Shown: positions 6,879 through 15,176 of the stretch, piece by piece
Layout of the letters: each line of letters opens with the position of its first letter
How positions within the stretch are numbered: position 1 is the stretch's first letter
DNA from: Neisseriaceae bacterium
GTDB lineage: Bacteria; Pseudomonadota; Gammaproteobacteria; Burkholderiales; Neisseriaceae
Assembly (NCBI GenBank): GCA_030146285.1
Contig: JASLBZ010000090.1
Location: 1-19,836 of the forward strand
Direction of reading: 5' to 3'
Length of the DNA stretch: 19,836 bases
Translations under genes and position numbers: made by a program
Notes under the pieces: model-generated
What the model was told of the DNA's origin: nothing
Database searches by the model: none
Seen by the model: the letters and a program-made list of their open reading frames with translations, nothing else

Positions 6879-8033
6879 TCATATATTGTTTTTTTTGCGG
6901 TATGCATGGCGCAATGCTAAGTTATCTTTGTGGATAAGTTCTTTTTCTGACTCGTAACCTAATAGGGACTCAATTTGGTGCGAGGGTTGTCGCAATAATG
7001 TTTGAATTTCTTCATTGTCATAGTTGACCAAACCGCGACCGATTTCCTCACCTTGAGGAGTGCACACAGCCACCACGGCGCCACGGTTAAACTCACCTGA
7101 AACCGCAATACAGCCAATGGGCAATAGGCTGGAGTTTTTTTGCGATAAGGCAATAATGGCACCTTCATCGACAGTCAGAGAGCCTGACAGCTGTAAATGT
7201 CCCATTAACCAACGTTTTCGAGCACTCATCGGATCATCGCTAGGTGTTAAAAGTGTTCCTAAGGTTTCGCCATTGGCCAGACGAATCAACACATCTTTTT
7301 CACTGCCAGAGGCGATTAATGTGGCTGCACCACTTAATGCTGCTCGTTTGGCTGCTGTGACCTTGGTGTACATGCCACCTGTGCCTACGCTACTGCCTGC
7401 ACCACCTGCCATGTTTTCAAGCTCAGGATGGCTAGCCGCAATTTCTGAAATCAACGTTGCATCAGCATGGTGACGTGGATCTTTGTTAAACAAACCTTGC
7501 TGATCCGTTAGAATAATCAAAGCATCAGCCTCAATCAAGTTGGCAACCAATGCGCCCAAAGTATCATTATCACCCAGTTTGATTTCACTGGTGGTAATGG
7601 TGTCATTTTCGTTGATAATCGGTACGATATTCAAGTCTAGCAAGGTTTTTAATGTGCTTTTGGCGTTGAGGTAACGCATGCGTGAACTTAAATCATCATG
7701 GGTTAGCAAAATTTGCGCAGTTTGAATATTGTATTGTTCAAATGCCTCTTCATAAGCTTGTGCTAAGCGCATTTGCCCAACAGCGGCAGCCGCTTGTAAC
7801 TCATTTAAAGCCCGTGGGCGACTTTTCCAACCGAGACGCTTAACACCTTCAGCAATGGCGCCACTGGAGACCAAAATAACCCGTTTGCCCATTTGGTGTA
7901 AATAAGCAATCTGCTGTGCCCATCCGGCTAAGGCTGCTTGGTCAATACCACGACCTTCAGCGGTAACAAGGCTAGAGCCGACTTTAACAATAACGGTATG
8001 TGCATTTTGTATGCTGTGTTTGGTGGTTGCCAT
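6879..8033 (-). CDS. proB: Glutamate 5-kinase (gamma-glutamyl kinase)
   Basis: A 384-residue protein, close to the usual length of two-domain ProB. It phosphorylates the gamma-carboxyl of glutamate with ATP, the first and normally proline-inhibited step of proline synthesis, in the cytoplasm. The amino-acid-kinase domain (about 12-270) opens with VIVKVGSSLVT (phosphate loop) and shows VSSGAIAEG, PIINENDT and LGDNDTLGALVANLIEAD followed by LTDQQGLFNKDPR. A C-terminal PUA domain (about 285-370, with KRWLMGHL through the EEIGRGLVNY strand) follows. The open frame extends 28 codons further upstream, but ATG 8033 places the N-terminus as in known ProB proteins. No clear ribosome site is seen. proA is not adjacent. 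It lies 100 bases before phoB with no terminator between, so some read-through into phoB is possible. Confidence 0.92.
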   Translation of the reverse strand: MATTKHSIQNAHTVIVKVGSSLVTAEGRGIDQAALAGWAQQIAYLHQMGKRVILVSSGAIAEGVKRLGWKSRPRALNELQAAAAVGQMRLAQAYEEAFEQYNIQTAQILLTHDDLSSRMRYLNAKSTLKTLLDLNIVPIINENDTITTSEIKLGDNDTLGALVANLIEADALIILTDQQGLFNKDPRHHADATLISEIAASHPELENMAGGAGSSVGTGGMYTKVTAAKRAALSGAATLIASGSEKDVLIRLANGETLGTLLTPSDDPMSARKRWLMGHLQLSGSLTVDEGAIIALSQKNSSLLPIGCIAVSGEFNRGAVVAVCTPQGEEIGRGLVNYDNEEIQTLLRQPSHQIESLLGYESEKELIHKDNLALRHAYRKKNNI

Positions 8034-8123
8034 GGTGCTAATGGGTGCTTTCGAAAAAGAGGAACAAGTCAGATTCCTATCATAATGTGTGTTGCTGTAA
8101 AAGTCGATTATCAGCAAGCAAAC

Positions 8124-8150
8124 AAAAAGCCCGCTGTTTGGGCGGGCTTT
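8124..8150 (-). terminator. Rho-independent terminator after topA
   Basis: A 9-bp GC-rich stem, AAAGCCCGC (8126-8134) with GCGGGCTTT (8142-8150), around a seven-base loop. On the minus strand it is followed by TTTTTG. It lies 15 bases after the topA stop and separates topA from proB. Confidence 0.88.
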
Positions 8151-8165
8151 GCATGAGTATCAAGA

Positions 8166-10463
8166 TTACTCTTTAGGTGCTGGCGCTTCGATTTGTTCTG
8201 CATAGCCACATTCTTTTTGTGGGCAGACTTTTTCAGTACCACGGCGCTTGGTGACCTTGATGGTTAAAAGTGGCCAAGCACATTGTGGGCAAGGCTCTTT
8301 AATCGGTGGATTCCAAACTGCATAATCACAATCGGGGTAGGTTTCGCAGCTGTAAAACAATTTACCAAAACGGCTTTTGCGTTCAATCAAATGTCCTTTA
8401 CCACATTTTGGACAATCAATCTCAGTGTCTTTTGGTTTTTCTAATGGTTCAATGTGTTTGCATTTAGGGTAGTTTGAGCAGCCAATAAACTTACCAAAAC
8501 GGCCACGTTTGTAAACCAATTCGCTGTCACATTTCGGGCACATACGGCCTTCAACAGTCGTCGGCTCTTCTGCGGCTTTGGCTGCTTCTTCTGCAGTTTC
8601 ATTCACATTGCGAGTGTAGTCGCACTCAGGATAACCATGACAAGCAATAAAGCGACCACGACGACCAAATTTAATCATCAATTTGTGTTGCCCACATTTA
8701 GGACAATCCTCTTCCAAATCTTCACTGGTGATTTGTTCGCGAGGAATATCTTCTTTTTCCACAACTTGTTTGTGAAATGGCTTCCAGAATTGATTCATGA
8801 CTGGAATCCACTTGCGTTTACCAGAAGCAATTTCGTCTAATTGGTTTTCTAGTTTGGCGGTAAAGTTGTAGTCAACATATTGATCAAAGTGTTCGGTTAG
8901 AAACTTATTCACAATCTCACCAGTGTCCGTTGGTAAGAAACGTTTTTGATCCACAGTCACATATTCACGGTCTTTTAGGGTGTGAATAATGCTCGCGTAA
9001 GTTGAAGGGCGACCAATACCATATTCTTCCAGCGTTTTTACCAATGAAGCTTCAGAAAAGCGTGGCGGCGGTTGGGTAAAATGCTGCTCGCCATATAGCT
9101 TATCCACAGGCAGCTTGTCGCCTTCTTTCATGACTGGCAATTTTTTGCTGTTTTCGTCAGCATCGTCATCGTCATCAACGTCTTCTTCATAGACGCTTAA
9201 GAAGCCTGCAAATGTTTGTACTTGTCCAGTCACACGGAAAATACCGTCGTTTAATTGCATGTCCACCGTGGTGGTATCAAATTTTGCTGGCGTCATTTGA
9301 CTGGCAATACTGCGGCGCCAAATCATTTGGTATAGGCGAAATTGGTCACTGGTCAAAAATGGTTTGACAGCTTCTGGTGTGCGATAAACCGATGTTGGGC
9401 GAATCGCTTCATGAGCCTCTTGGGCATTTTTAGACTTGTTCTTAAATACATTGGGTTTGCTTGGCATGTAATCTGCACCAAGCTTGTTATCAATGTAGTG
9501 GCGCATCTCCGCGATGGCCTCTTCTGAAAGTGTCACTGAGTCAGTACGCATATAGGTAATTAAACCGATAGCACCTTCACCGACGTCAATACCTTCGTAT
9601 AGTTGCTGTGCAGTACGCATGGTGCGATCTGTGGTCATGCCCAGTTTGCGCACGGCTTCTTGTTGCAATGTCGATGTGGTAAACGGTGCAGTAGGGTTAC
9701 GGCTGCGTTTTTTCTTTTCAATTTTGGTGATGGTTGCTTCTGTATCGGTTAATTTTGCCAATACATCACTTTGACTTTGTTCGTTGGTCAATGTGAACTG
9801 CTCAAGCTTCGCGCCTTCGAAGTGCGTTAATTTGGCTGTGAATTTTGAGCGAGATTTGTGGCTGTCCAAATGGATTGACCAATATTCTTCTGCAGTAAAG
9901 GCTTTAATCTCATTTTCACGTTCACAAATCATGCGAAGAGCAGGACTTTGTACACGACCTGCTGATAAGCCTCGGCGGATTTTTTTCCACAAAAGTGGGG
10001 ATAAGTTAAAACCAACCAAATAATCCAAGGCACGGCGTGCTTGTTGTGCGTCGACCAAATCCAATTCCAATTCACGTGGATTGGCAATGGCATCTAGTAC
10101 CGCTTTTTTTGTCACTTCATGAAACACAACACGCGATGTTTTTAAATCTTTTAAACCGCGTTTTTTGTTGAGAATTTCTTTTAAGTGCCAAGAAATGGCT
10201 TCACCTTCTCTATCCGGGTCAGTTGCCAGATAAAGATTTTCGGCTTCGCGTGCCGCTGCGACAATTGCATCAACGTGTTTGCTGTTGCGGCTGACCAATT
10301 GGTATTTCATGGCAAAGTCGTTGTCTGGATCAACGGCGCCACTTTTGGGCACCAAATCACGGACGTGGCCATAGGAAGCCAGTACCTCGAAGTCACTGTC
10401 TAGGTATTTTTTTAAAGTTTTGGCCTTAGAAGGGGACTCAACAATTAGCAGGTTTTTTGCCAT
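8166..10463 (-). CDS. topA: DNA topoisomerase I (type IA)
   Basis: A 765-residue type IA topoisomerase that relaxes negative supercoils through a 5'-phosphotyrosyl intermediate. The TOPRIM domain starts at residue 4 (LLIVESPSKAKTLKKYL, with DPDREGEAISWHLKE as the acidic metal site near 80). The central gate contains LSAGRVQSPALR and the active-site ITYMRTDS with catalytic Tyr304. The C-terminus has four cysteine clusters beginning near residues 587, 642, 684 and 725 (CPKC...CHGYPEC, CPKC...CSNYPKC, CPKC...CETYPDC, CPQC...CPQKEC), the zinc-ribbon tail. It is shorter than the 865-residue E. coli enzyme. An acidic patch of consecutive Asp residues (EEDVDDDDDADE, near 425-440) sits in the gate region. 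Start ATG 10463 begins the TOPRIM strand. The ribosome site is poor. smg lies 59 bases upstream. Confidence 0.96.
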   Translation of the reverse strand: MAKNLLIVESPSKAKTLKKYLDSDFEVLASYGHVRDLVPKSGAVDPDNDFAMKYQLVSRNSKHVDAIVAAAREAENLYLATDPDREGEAISWHLKEILNKKRGLKDLKTSRVVFHEVTKKAVLDAIANPRELELDLVDAQQARRALDYLVGFNLSPLLWKKIRRGLSAGRVQSPALRMICERENEIKAFTAEEYWSIHLDSHKSRSKFTAKLTHFEGAKLEQFTLTNEQSQSDVLAKLTDTEATITKIEKKKRSRNPTAPFTTSTLQQEAVRKLGMTTDRTMRTAQQLYEGIDVGEGAIGLITYMRTDSVTLSEEAIAEMRHYIDNKLGADYMPSKPNVFKNKSKNAQEAHEAIRPTSVYRTPEAVKPFLTSDQFRLYQMIWRRSIASQMTPAKFDTTTVDMQLNDGIFRVTGQVQTFAGFLSVYEEDVDDDDDADENSKKLPVMKEGDKLPVDKLYGEQHFTQPPPRFSEASLVKTLEEYGIGRPSTYASIIHTLKDREYVTVDQKRFLPTDTGEIVNKFLTEHFDQYVDYNFTAKLENQLDEIASGKRKWIPVMNQFWKPFHKQVVEKEDIPREQITSEDLEEDCPKCGQHKLMIKFGRRGRFIACHGYPECDYTRNVNETAEEAAKAAEEPTTVEGRMCPKCDSELVYKRGRFGKFIGCSNYPKCKHIEPLEKPKDTEIDCPKCGKGHLIERKSRFGKLFYSCETYPDCDYAVWNPPIKEPCPQCAWPLLTIKVTKRRGTEKVCPQKECGYAEQIEAPAPKE

Positions 10464-10522
10464 TTTATCTTGTTCGCTTGTGTTCTTATTTGTTTTGGTT
10501 AAAAGTAAGTCTGCTTTGAAAC

Positions 10523-10981
10523 TTAATGCATTGTTGTTTGCCCGTGAATGGCAACCAGTAATTCGTCACCAATCAAAACAGGCAGTTCTGATTTTTGTAT
10601 CCACAATACCACCAACGTTAATAACTTTGCATATTCCATGGTAATGTCTTCGCTTGGTAAATACATCAAAGCGTGAACAATCATTTCACGTTGTACAGGG
10701 TTGATGGCACTTTGTTTTTCTAGGAACATCATCAGATTCAAAATTTCGGAATCAATATTGTCCATTTCTTCATTGCTGTAAATTCGTGTGCTACTGCTTA
10801 GCAGTAAACGAAATGGATCACTTTCATTTGAATCAATTAAAGTATCCAAACACAATAAGGCACCATGGACATCCTCACCTTCAAAACCTGCTTCTGTTAG
10901 GAAGTCACCCAGATTTTCTCGTGGAGGACACGCATCGAAATCTTGGAAGTTTTCTATTAAATAGGCGATAACATCAAACAT
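10523..10981 (-). CDS. smg: Smg family protein (DUF494)
   Basis: A 152-residue acidic soluble protein of the Smg/DUF494 family, whose molecular role is not established. Start ATG 10981 gives MFDVIAYLIENF, the family's usual opening, and 'GFEGEDVHGALLCLDTL' matches the family's conserved 'aGFe.edI..AL.WL' segment. An in-frame GTG four codons upstream (10993) is possible, and neither start has a good ribosome site. Length agrees with E. coli Smg (157). It sits between dprA (38 bases upstream) and topA (59 bases downstream), all on one strand. In E. coli smg is also next to the dprA homologue and a topA-like zinc-finger gene, so the neighbourhood is conserved. Confidence 0.88.
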   Translation of the reverse strand: MFDVIAYLIENFQDFDACPPRENLGDFLTEAGFEGEDVHGALLCLDTLIDSNESDPFRLLLSSSTRIYSNEEMDNIDSEILNLMMFLEKQSAINPVQREMIVHALMYLPSEDITMEYAKLLTLVVLWIQKSELPVLIGDELLVAIHGQTTMH

Positions 10982-11019
10982 ATATAAGGTCACTTTATGG
11001 TTTCGAGTTAATTATCAAT

Positions 11020-12162
11020 TCATAGCCGCTGGAATTTACCACCAGCAAGCGCTACGATTTTTCCATCCAGTTCTAATTGCAGTAAATGGGTATATAAGAT
11101 ACCCATGTCTATATTAAGAATAGCTGATAGCTCATCAGGGTGGACGGGGTCAAAACCCATGGCACTGAGTGTGCTCAATTCTAACGCGCTCTGAGATTCT
11201 GGCACATTAGAAGCGTTTGTTATATTCATCATAGTCGTCATTGTATCGGACTGACAAGAAAGTCTTGTACTGGTAGTTACCTTGGTTGTCAAGTAAGGCA
11301 GCTCTTCAAAGATGTCGGAAACCGACTCCAATAACTTAGCACCTTGTTTAATTAGAAGATGGCAACCTTTGCTGTGAGGGTTGTGGATGGAGCCTGGCAT
11401 GGCAAAAACCTCCTTGCCCATTTCATTGCTCAGGCGAGCAGTAATCAGACTGCCAGACTCAAGTGCCGCTTCAACGACAATCGTTGCCTGACTTAAGCTG
11501 GCAATAATGCGATTTCTTCTGGGAAAGTTGGCGGCATTAGGTGGTGTGTTTAAGTTAAATTCAGACAGCAATAAACCTTCTTGTGCAATCTGGTGTGCTA
11601 AGGATAAGTTACGGGCAGGGTAGACGCGGTCAATGCCAGTACCCAAAATGGCAATGGTTTTGTTTGCTCCCAAAAGCGCACCTTGATGTGCAGCGGTATC
11701 AATGCCATCGGCCAAACCAGAAACAATGGTGAAGCCTGTGTTACTAAGATGCTGCGCCCATTCATGGGCCGTTTTTTTTGCAGGTTCTGTGGCGTGACGA
11801 GAGCCCACAATTGCCATTGCAGGCTGCTTTAAAAGCAGAAGGTTACCACGAGCAAATAAAATAGGTGGTGGTGCTGGACTTTGCGCCAGCGAGAGCGGGT
11901 AACTGTCATCCAGTAAAGTCAATAAATGAGCATGGGAATTCGATGCTTGCCAATCTAAGGCAGCCTGAGCCAGGGCGTCACCACTGCGTTGGATAATGTT
12001 GTTAACTGTGGTCGTTTTTTTGATAAAGGTTTGAAGCTCAGAATGAGATGCTTGGAAAACATTCTCAGCTGCATGGAAGTGTTGTAATAATACCAAAAAA
12101 GATTTGGGCCCAACGCCGGGGGTCAAGGCAAGACTGAGATAGTTTTGCAAGGTGGTTGTCAT
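11020..12162 (-). CDS. dprA: DNA-processing protein DprA (Smf)
   Basis: A 380-residue DprA, which binds incoming single-stranded DNA in natural transformation, displaces SSB and loads RecA in the cytoplasm. An N-terminal helix-hairpin-like region (1-75, with LTPGVGPKSF) precedes the Rossmann-like DprA domain (about 80-290): AMAIVGSRHAT (GSR at 120-122), IVSGLADGIDTAAHQGAL, TIAILGTGIDRVYPARN, LSEFNLNTPPNAANFPRRNRIIASLS, VVEAALESGSLITARL and FAMPGSIHNPHSKGCHLLIKQGA. A C-terminal winged-helix region (about 320-380) follows, as in Gram-negative DprA. Start ATG 12162 has GAGGA seven to eight bases upstream. It leads the dprA-smg-topA run just after the LysM-gene terminator. No convincing promoter was found in the short gap, so it may rely on read-through or a weak promoter. 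Confidence 0.95.
   Translation of the reverse strand: MTTTLQNYLSLALTPGVGPKSFLVLLQHFHAAENVFQASHSELQTFIKKTTTVNNIIQRSGDALAQAALDWQASNSHAHLLTLLDDSYPLSLAQSPAPPPILFARGNLLLLKQPAMAIVGSRHATEPAKKTAHEWAQHLSNTGFTIVSGLADGIDTAAHQGALLGANKTIAILGTGIDRVYPARNLSLAHQIAQEGLLLSEFNLNTPPNAANFPRRNRIIASLSQATIVVEAALESGSLITARLSNEMGKEVFAMPGSIHNPHSKGCHLLIKQGAKLLESVSDIFEELPYLTTKVTTSTRLSCQSDTMTTMMNITNASNVPESQSALELSTLSAMGFDPVHPDELSAILNIDMGILYTHLLQLELDGKIVALAGGKFQRL
11958..11969 (+). repeat. DNA uptake sequence-like 12-mer (11/12) inside dprA
   Basis: AGGCAGCCTGAG, one mismatch (last base) from the exact copy at 4585-4596. It lies inside dprA, the gene that loads RecA on incoming transforming DNA. It could be coincidental. Confidence 0.4.
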
Positions 12163-12216
12163 CGGCTAGTCCTCACTTTTCCTTAGGTTACAGGATCAAA
12201 GAACATTGGGTATTAA

Positions 12217-12246
12217 AAACAAGAGCAGCTTAAGCTGCTCTTGTTT
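12217..12246 (-). terminator. Palindromic terminator after the LysM gene
   Basis: A perfect 30-base palindrome: AAACAAGAGCAGCTT (12217-12231) immediately followed by its exact complement (12232-12246). On the minus strand it starts eight bases after the LysM-gene stop and is followed by a T tract (TTTTTAAT overall), as for a rho-independent terminator. Confidence 0.85.
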
Positions 12247-12254
12247 GGTTGTGA

Positions 12255-13547
12255 TTACAAATGACTTGAGTCATAAGGATCAGTAGAGTTAAATTGATTG
12301 TACTTCCAGCCATGAGGTGTTTCTGGTGGTGAATTAGGTGAGTGTTTAGAGTCTTGCTTAAAGTCATCTAAATCAAGGCCTGGTTCACGTGCAGTGTCTC
12401 CAATATTGATATTGGTCACACTTTCCAAAATGATGGCATATGATAAGTTGCCATGACTGCGATAAACCATTGCCAAGCCCACTTCTTCTGCAGGAATGGA
12501 CAGGTATTTCACCATCGGTGTGGAAATGGTCTTTCCATCTCGGGTTTTCTTCGCAGAAATGCCTGATTTGATTTGACGACTCTTTTTGTAAAGACTGACT
12601 ACCGAGCCAACATCCAAACCATCGTCTAGGCCTTTGTTTAGGGTAATGCTTTGGAATGGGCCTGACTCCACAACGCCATCAACAATTGACACGACTTTGG
12701 CGTTAACAGGACGATCTGGCGCATGTGGCATAATCACCATGGCGTTGTTGTTGCCTTTTTCGATTGGCAATAAGAAGTCGCCTTGACTGATTTCAGAAAC
12801 AGACTCTTCAACCACGATGGCTTGGGCTGATGAGGTTGGAACTTTTACCAATGGGTGCAATCTGGTGTAGTATTCGCCATTGGGCAATTCATTTGCGTCT
12901 TGTTTGGATTGGTTGTCTAGCGCATCACTGGTGGTTGCCAGAGTGGATACAATGCCACTGATAATCACTTCTCTACCCAATAATTTATTGGTATCTGGAT
13001 CTAAAATGTCTTTGGTAAAGCGATAAGTATAATAGCGACCTGGTTTGGTTAAACCAGTGGTATACAAGCGATCCCCTCTATTATAAAGATAGCGATTTTC
13101 AGGACCTGCTAGAATTTTAGGTGCTTTTAGGGTTTCATTGATTGGCAGTATTTGTGGATAAGCCATAAACATTCGATAAAAATCGACATCAATTGTTTTA
13201 ATGCCATAGCCAGAAGAAACATCACGAATTTGTGGTGTTAATTTAATTACTGGAATATTGCCAGATGTTTTTGCGACGCCTAGGCGTGGTTTACCATCAA
13301 TATACGTTAAAATAAGAGTTTGACCTGGGTAAATCTTGTTGGGGTTTTTGATGCTTTGGTTGTTGTTCCAAAGTTCGGGCCACTGCCAAGGTTGATTAAG
13401 GTATTGTTTCGAGATGCTCCATAAGGTGTCACCAGATTGAACTGTGTAGCGCTCTGGCGCTCCGTTTTTTACTGAAACTTGGGCAAATACTGGCGCACTG
13501 ATACTAAAGCTGAGTGCGCAAAGCAAAGATATAATATGCTTTTGCAT
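12255..13547 (-). CDS. Secreted LysM peptidoglycan-binding protein
   Basis: A 430-residue exported protein. A signal peptide (1-22, MQKH then a hydrophobic core ending PVFAQ) is followed by one LysM domain (about 33-83: YTVQSGDTLWSISKQYLN ... NPNKIYPGQTLILTY), which binds the glycan strands of peptidoglycan. The remaining 340 residues have no motif I can name. They are rich in beta-prone segments with repeated 'GD' turns (NRGDRLYT, SQGDFLLP, NIGDTAREPG), and the tail is hydrophilic and rich in Pro, Ser and Asp. Betaproteobacteria, including Neisseria, carry a similar LysM protein beside dprA, so position supports orthology. The role of that family is not settled. Start ATG 13547 has AAGGGAAAG upstream. 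It is divergent from def and ends in its own terminator. Confidence 0.88.
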   Translation of the reverse strand: MQKHIISLLCALSFSISAPVFAQVSVKNGAPERYTVQSGDTLWSISKQYLNQPWQWPELWNNNQSIKNPNKIYPGQTLILTYIDGKPRLGVAKTSGNIPVIKLTPQIRDVSSGYGIKTIDVDFYRMFMAYPQILPINETLKAPKILAGPENRYLYNRGDRLYTTGLTKPGRYYTYRFTKDILDPDTNKLLGREVIISGIVSTLATTSDALDNQSKQDANELPNGEYYTRLHPLVKVPTSSAQAIVVEESVSEISQGDFLLPIEKGNNNAMVIMPHAPDRPVNAKVVSIVDGVVESGPFQSITLNKGLDDGLDVGSVVSLYKKSRQIKSGISAKKTRDGKTISTPMVKYLSIPAEEVGLAMVYRSHGNLSYAIILESVTNINIGDTAREPGLDLDDFKQDSKHSPNSPPETPHGWKYNQFNSTDPYDSSHL

Positions 13548-13722
13548 CGACTTTCCCTTAATTATAATGATTTAGGATGATAAAATTTAATTGTTCTGTG
13601 GCTAATCATAGAGCATTTTTTGTATTTTGTGTATTTGAGATGGCAAAAGAATAATATTGTTGATAAAAAACAACTTATCTTTGCATTAAATGTTAATGTC
13701 TTAACAAAAAATGAGGACAAAA
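13548..13722. promoter_or_regulatory. Divergent intergenic region between the LysM gene and def
   Basis: An AT-rich 175-base spacer separating two outward-facing units, so it must hold promoters for both. On the minus strand a perfect TATAAT (13566-13561) is too close to the ribosome site to be a convincing -10, and TATGAT (about 13610-13605) has no good -35. On the plus strand TTGATA (13660-13665) is a possible -35, without a clear -10 at the normal spacing. No operator could be defined. Confidence 0.4.
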
Positions 13723-14226
13723 ATGGCTATTTTAAATGTTTTGAAGTACCCGGATGAGCGTTTGCACACGATTGCGAAGCCGGTTGCCAATGTGGATGAG
13801 CGCATCCAAACTCTCATCAAAGACATGGCACAAACCATGTACCAAGCACCAGGAATTGGCTTGGCTGCAACGCAGGTTGATGTGCATGAGCGCGTGGTGG
13901 TGATTGATTTATCTGAAACACAAGATGATTTGTTGGTGTTGATTAATCCTGAGATTGTCAGTAAAGCAGGTGAGACAACGTATGAAGAAGGTTGTTTGTC
14001 TGTTCCTGGTGTTTATGACACCGTAACACGATCTGAAACGTTGACGGTTAAAGCCCTTGATGAAAATGGGCAAGAATTTACTCTGGACGCTGATGGCTTA
14101 TTGGCCATTTGCATTCAGCATGAAATCGACCATCTTGATGGAAAAGTATTTGTGGAGTATTTGTCACAGCTTAAGCTCAATCGCATTAAAACCAAGTTGA
14201 AAAAACTGGTTAAGAAAAATCTGTAA
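13723..14226 (+). CDS. def: Peptide deformylase
   Basis: A 167-residue metallohydrolase that removes the N-formyl group from nascent peptides at the ribosome exit. All three family motifs are present: GIGLAATQ (45-51 region), EGCLS with the metal-binding Cys91, and QHEIDHLDG with metal ligands His133 and His137 and catalytic Glu134. Length and residue numbers fall within one or two of the E. coli enzyme. An in-frame ATG exists at 13711, but the AGGA following it is a ribosome site correctly spaced for ATG 13723, and MAILNVLKYPDERL is the normal N-terminus. It is the first gene of a long same-strand run and is paired with fmt, which does the opposite reaction on initiator tRNA. Confidence 0.97.
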   Translation: MAILNVLKYPDERLHTIAKPVANVDERIQTLIKDMAQTMYQAPGIGLAATQVDVHERVVVIDLSETQDDLLVLINPEIVSKAGETTYEEGCLSVPGVYDTVTRSETLTVKALDENGQEFTLDADGLLAICIQHEIDHLDGKVFVEYLSQLKLNRIKTKLKKLVKKNL

Positions 14227-14235
14227 GGAATCATT

Positions 14236-15153
14236 TTGAAAGTTATTTTTGCTGGAACACCTGATTTTGCTGCAGAGGCATTAAAAGCCATTGTTGCGGC
14301 TGGTTTTGATGTGCCTTTGGTTTTGACACAACCTGACCGCCCCAAAGGGCGTGGCATGAAGTTGCAGCCCAGTGCAGTGAAAGCAGCTGCTTTGGAATTA
14401 GGCCTGAGTGTGGAACAACCGGTTAGCTTGAAGGATGAAGATGTTCAGGTAATGCTAAAGTCATATCAGGCGGATATCATGGTCGTGGCTGCTTACGGTT
14501 TGATTTTGCCACAAGTTGTTTTGGACATTCCAAAGCTGGGTTGTTTGAATATCCATGCATCTTTATTGCCCCGTTGGCGTGGTGCTGCACCCATTCAACG
14601 TGCTATTGAGGCCGGTGACCAAGAAACAGGCATTTGCATTATGCAAATGGATGCAGGTTTGGATACTGGGGCTGTTTTGTTGCAAAAACGGTACGCCATA
14701 AAAAATACAGACACGGCAAATGAGGTCACTCAAGCACTTACAGAGTTGGGAGCTAAGTGCATTGTTGCGGTATTGCAACAGGTTAGTTGCTTAAAAGCAA
14801 CACATCAGAGCGAAGACGGTGTAACCTATGCAGCGAAACTGAACAAAGCCGAGGCCCAGTTGAATTGGCAAGAAACAGCTCAAGTGCTTGAGCGCAAAGT
14901 TAGGGCATTTAATCCCGTCCCAACAACGTGGACTGTTTTTGAAGAGAAGCCACTTAAAGTATGGGCTGCACATGTTGTTGCCGGTGAGGGTGTTCCTGGT
15001 ACCGTGTTAGCAGCCGATGACAATGGTCTGGTGATTGCCACTGCAAAAGAAGCTTTGTGTATTACAGAGTTACAAGCTTCGGGTTCTAAACGCATGACAG
15101 CTGCTGCTTTTTTGGCAGGTCGTGTGATAACAATTGGCGCTGTTTTGGCGTAA
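14236..15153 (+). CDS. fmt: Methionyl-tRNA formyltransferase
   Basis: A 305-residue enzyme that transfers a formyl group from 10-formyltetrahydrofolate to Met on initiator tRNA. The N-terminal formyltransferase domain (1-190) begins KVIFAGTPDFAAEAL. Its catalytic triad is visible: Asn105 and His107 in CLNIHASLLPRWRGAAPIQ and Asp143 in GLDTGAVLL. The C-terminal OB-like domain (about 205-300) carries the usual R-x-x-N-P-x-P-x-x-W segment (RAFNPVPTTW). The start is TTG 14236, preceded by AAGGAA, nine bases after the def stop. No better start is available without truncating the first strand. def-fmt linkage is very widely conserved. Confidence 0.96.
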   Translation: MKVIFAGTPDFAAEALKAIVAAGFDVPLVLTQPDRPKGRGMKLQPSAVKAAALELGLSVEQPVSLKDEDVQVMLKSYQADIMVVAAYGLILPQVVLDIPKLGCLNIHASLLPRWRGAAPIQRAIEAGDQETGICIMQMDAGLDTGAVLLQKRYAIKNTDTANEVTQALTELGAKCIVAVLQQVSCLKATHQSEDGVTYAAKLNKAEAQLNWQETAQVLERKVRAFNPVPTTWTVFEEKPLKVWAAHVVAGEGVPGTVLAADDNGLVIATAKEALCITELQASGSKRMTAAAFLAGRVITIGAVLA

Positions 15154-15176
15154 ACATTCGTAATTAAAGGCTTAAT

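Noticed and set aside
7060..7473. 137-codon plus-strand open frame opposite proB
   Set aside because: A shadow of proB; no motif and no ribosome site.
9199..9210. AAGAAGCCTGCA in topA, 11/12 match to another uptake dialect
   Set aside because: It is explained by topA codons and is a different dialect. It is most likely coincidence.
13561..13566. Perfect TATAAT on the minus strand before the LysM gene
   Set aside because: It is only a few bases from the ribosome site, with no -35 at 16-18 bases. A transcript starting there would lack a usable leader.
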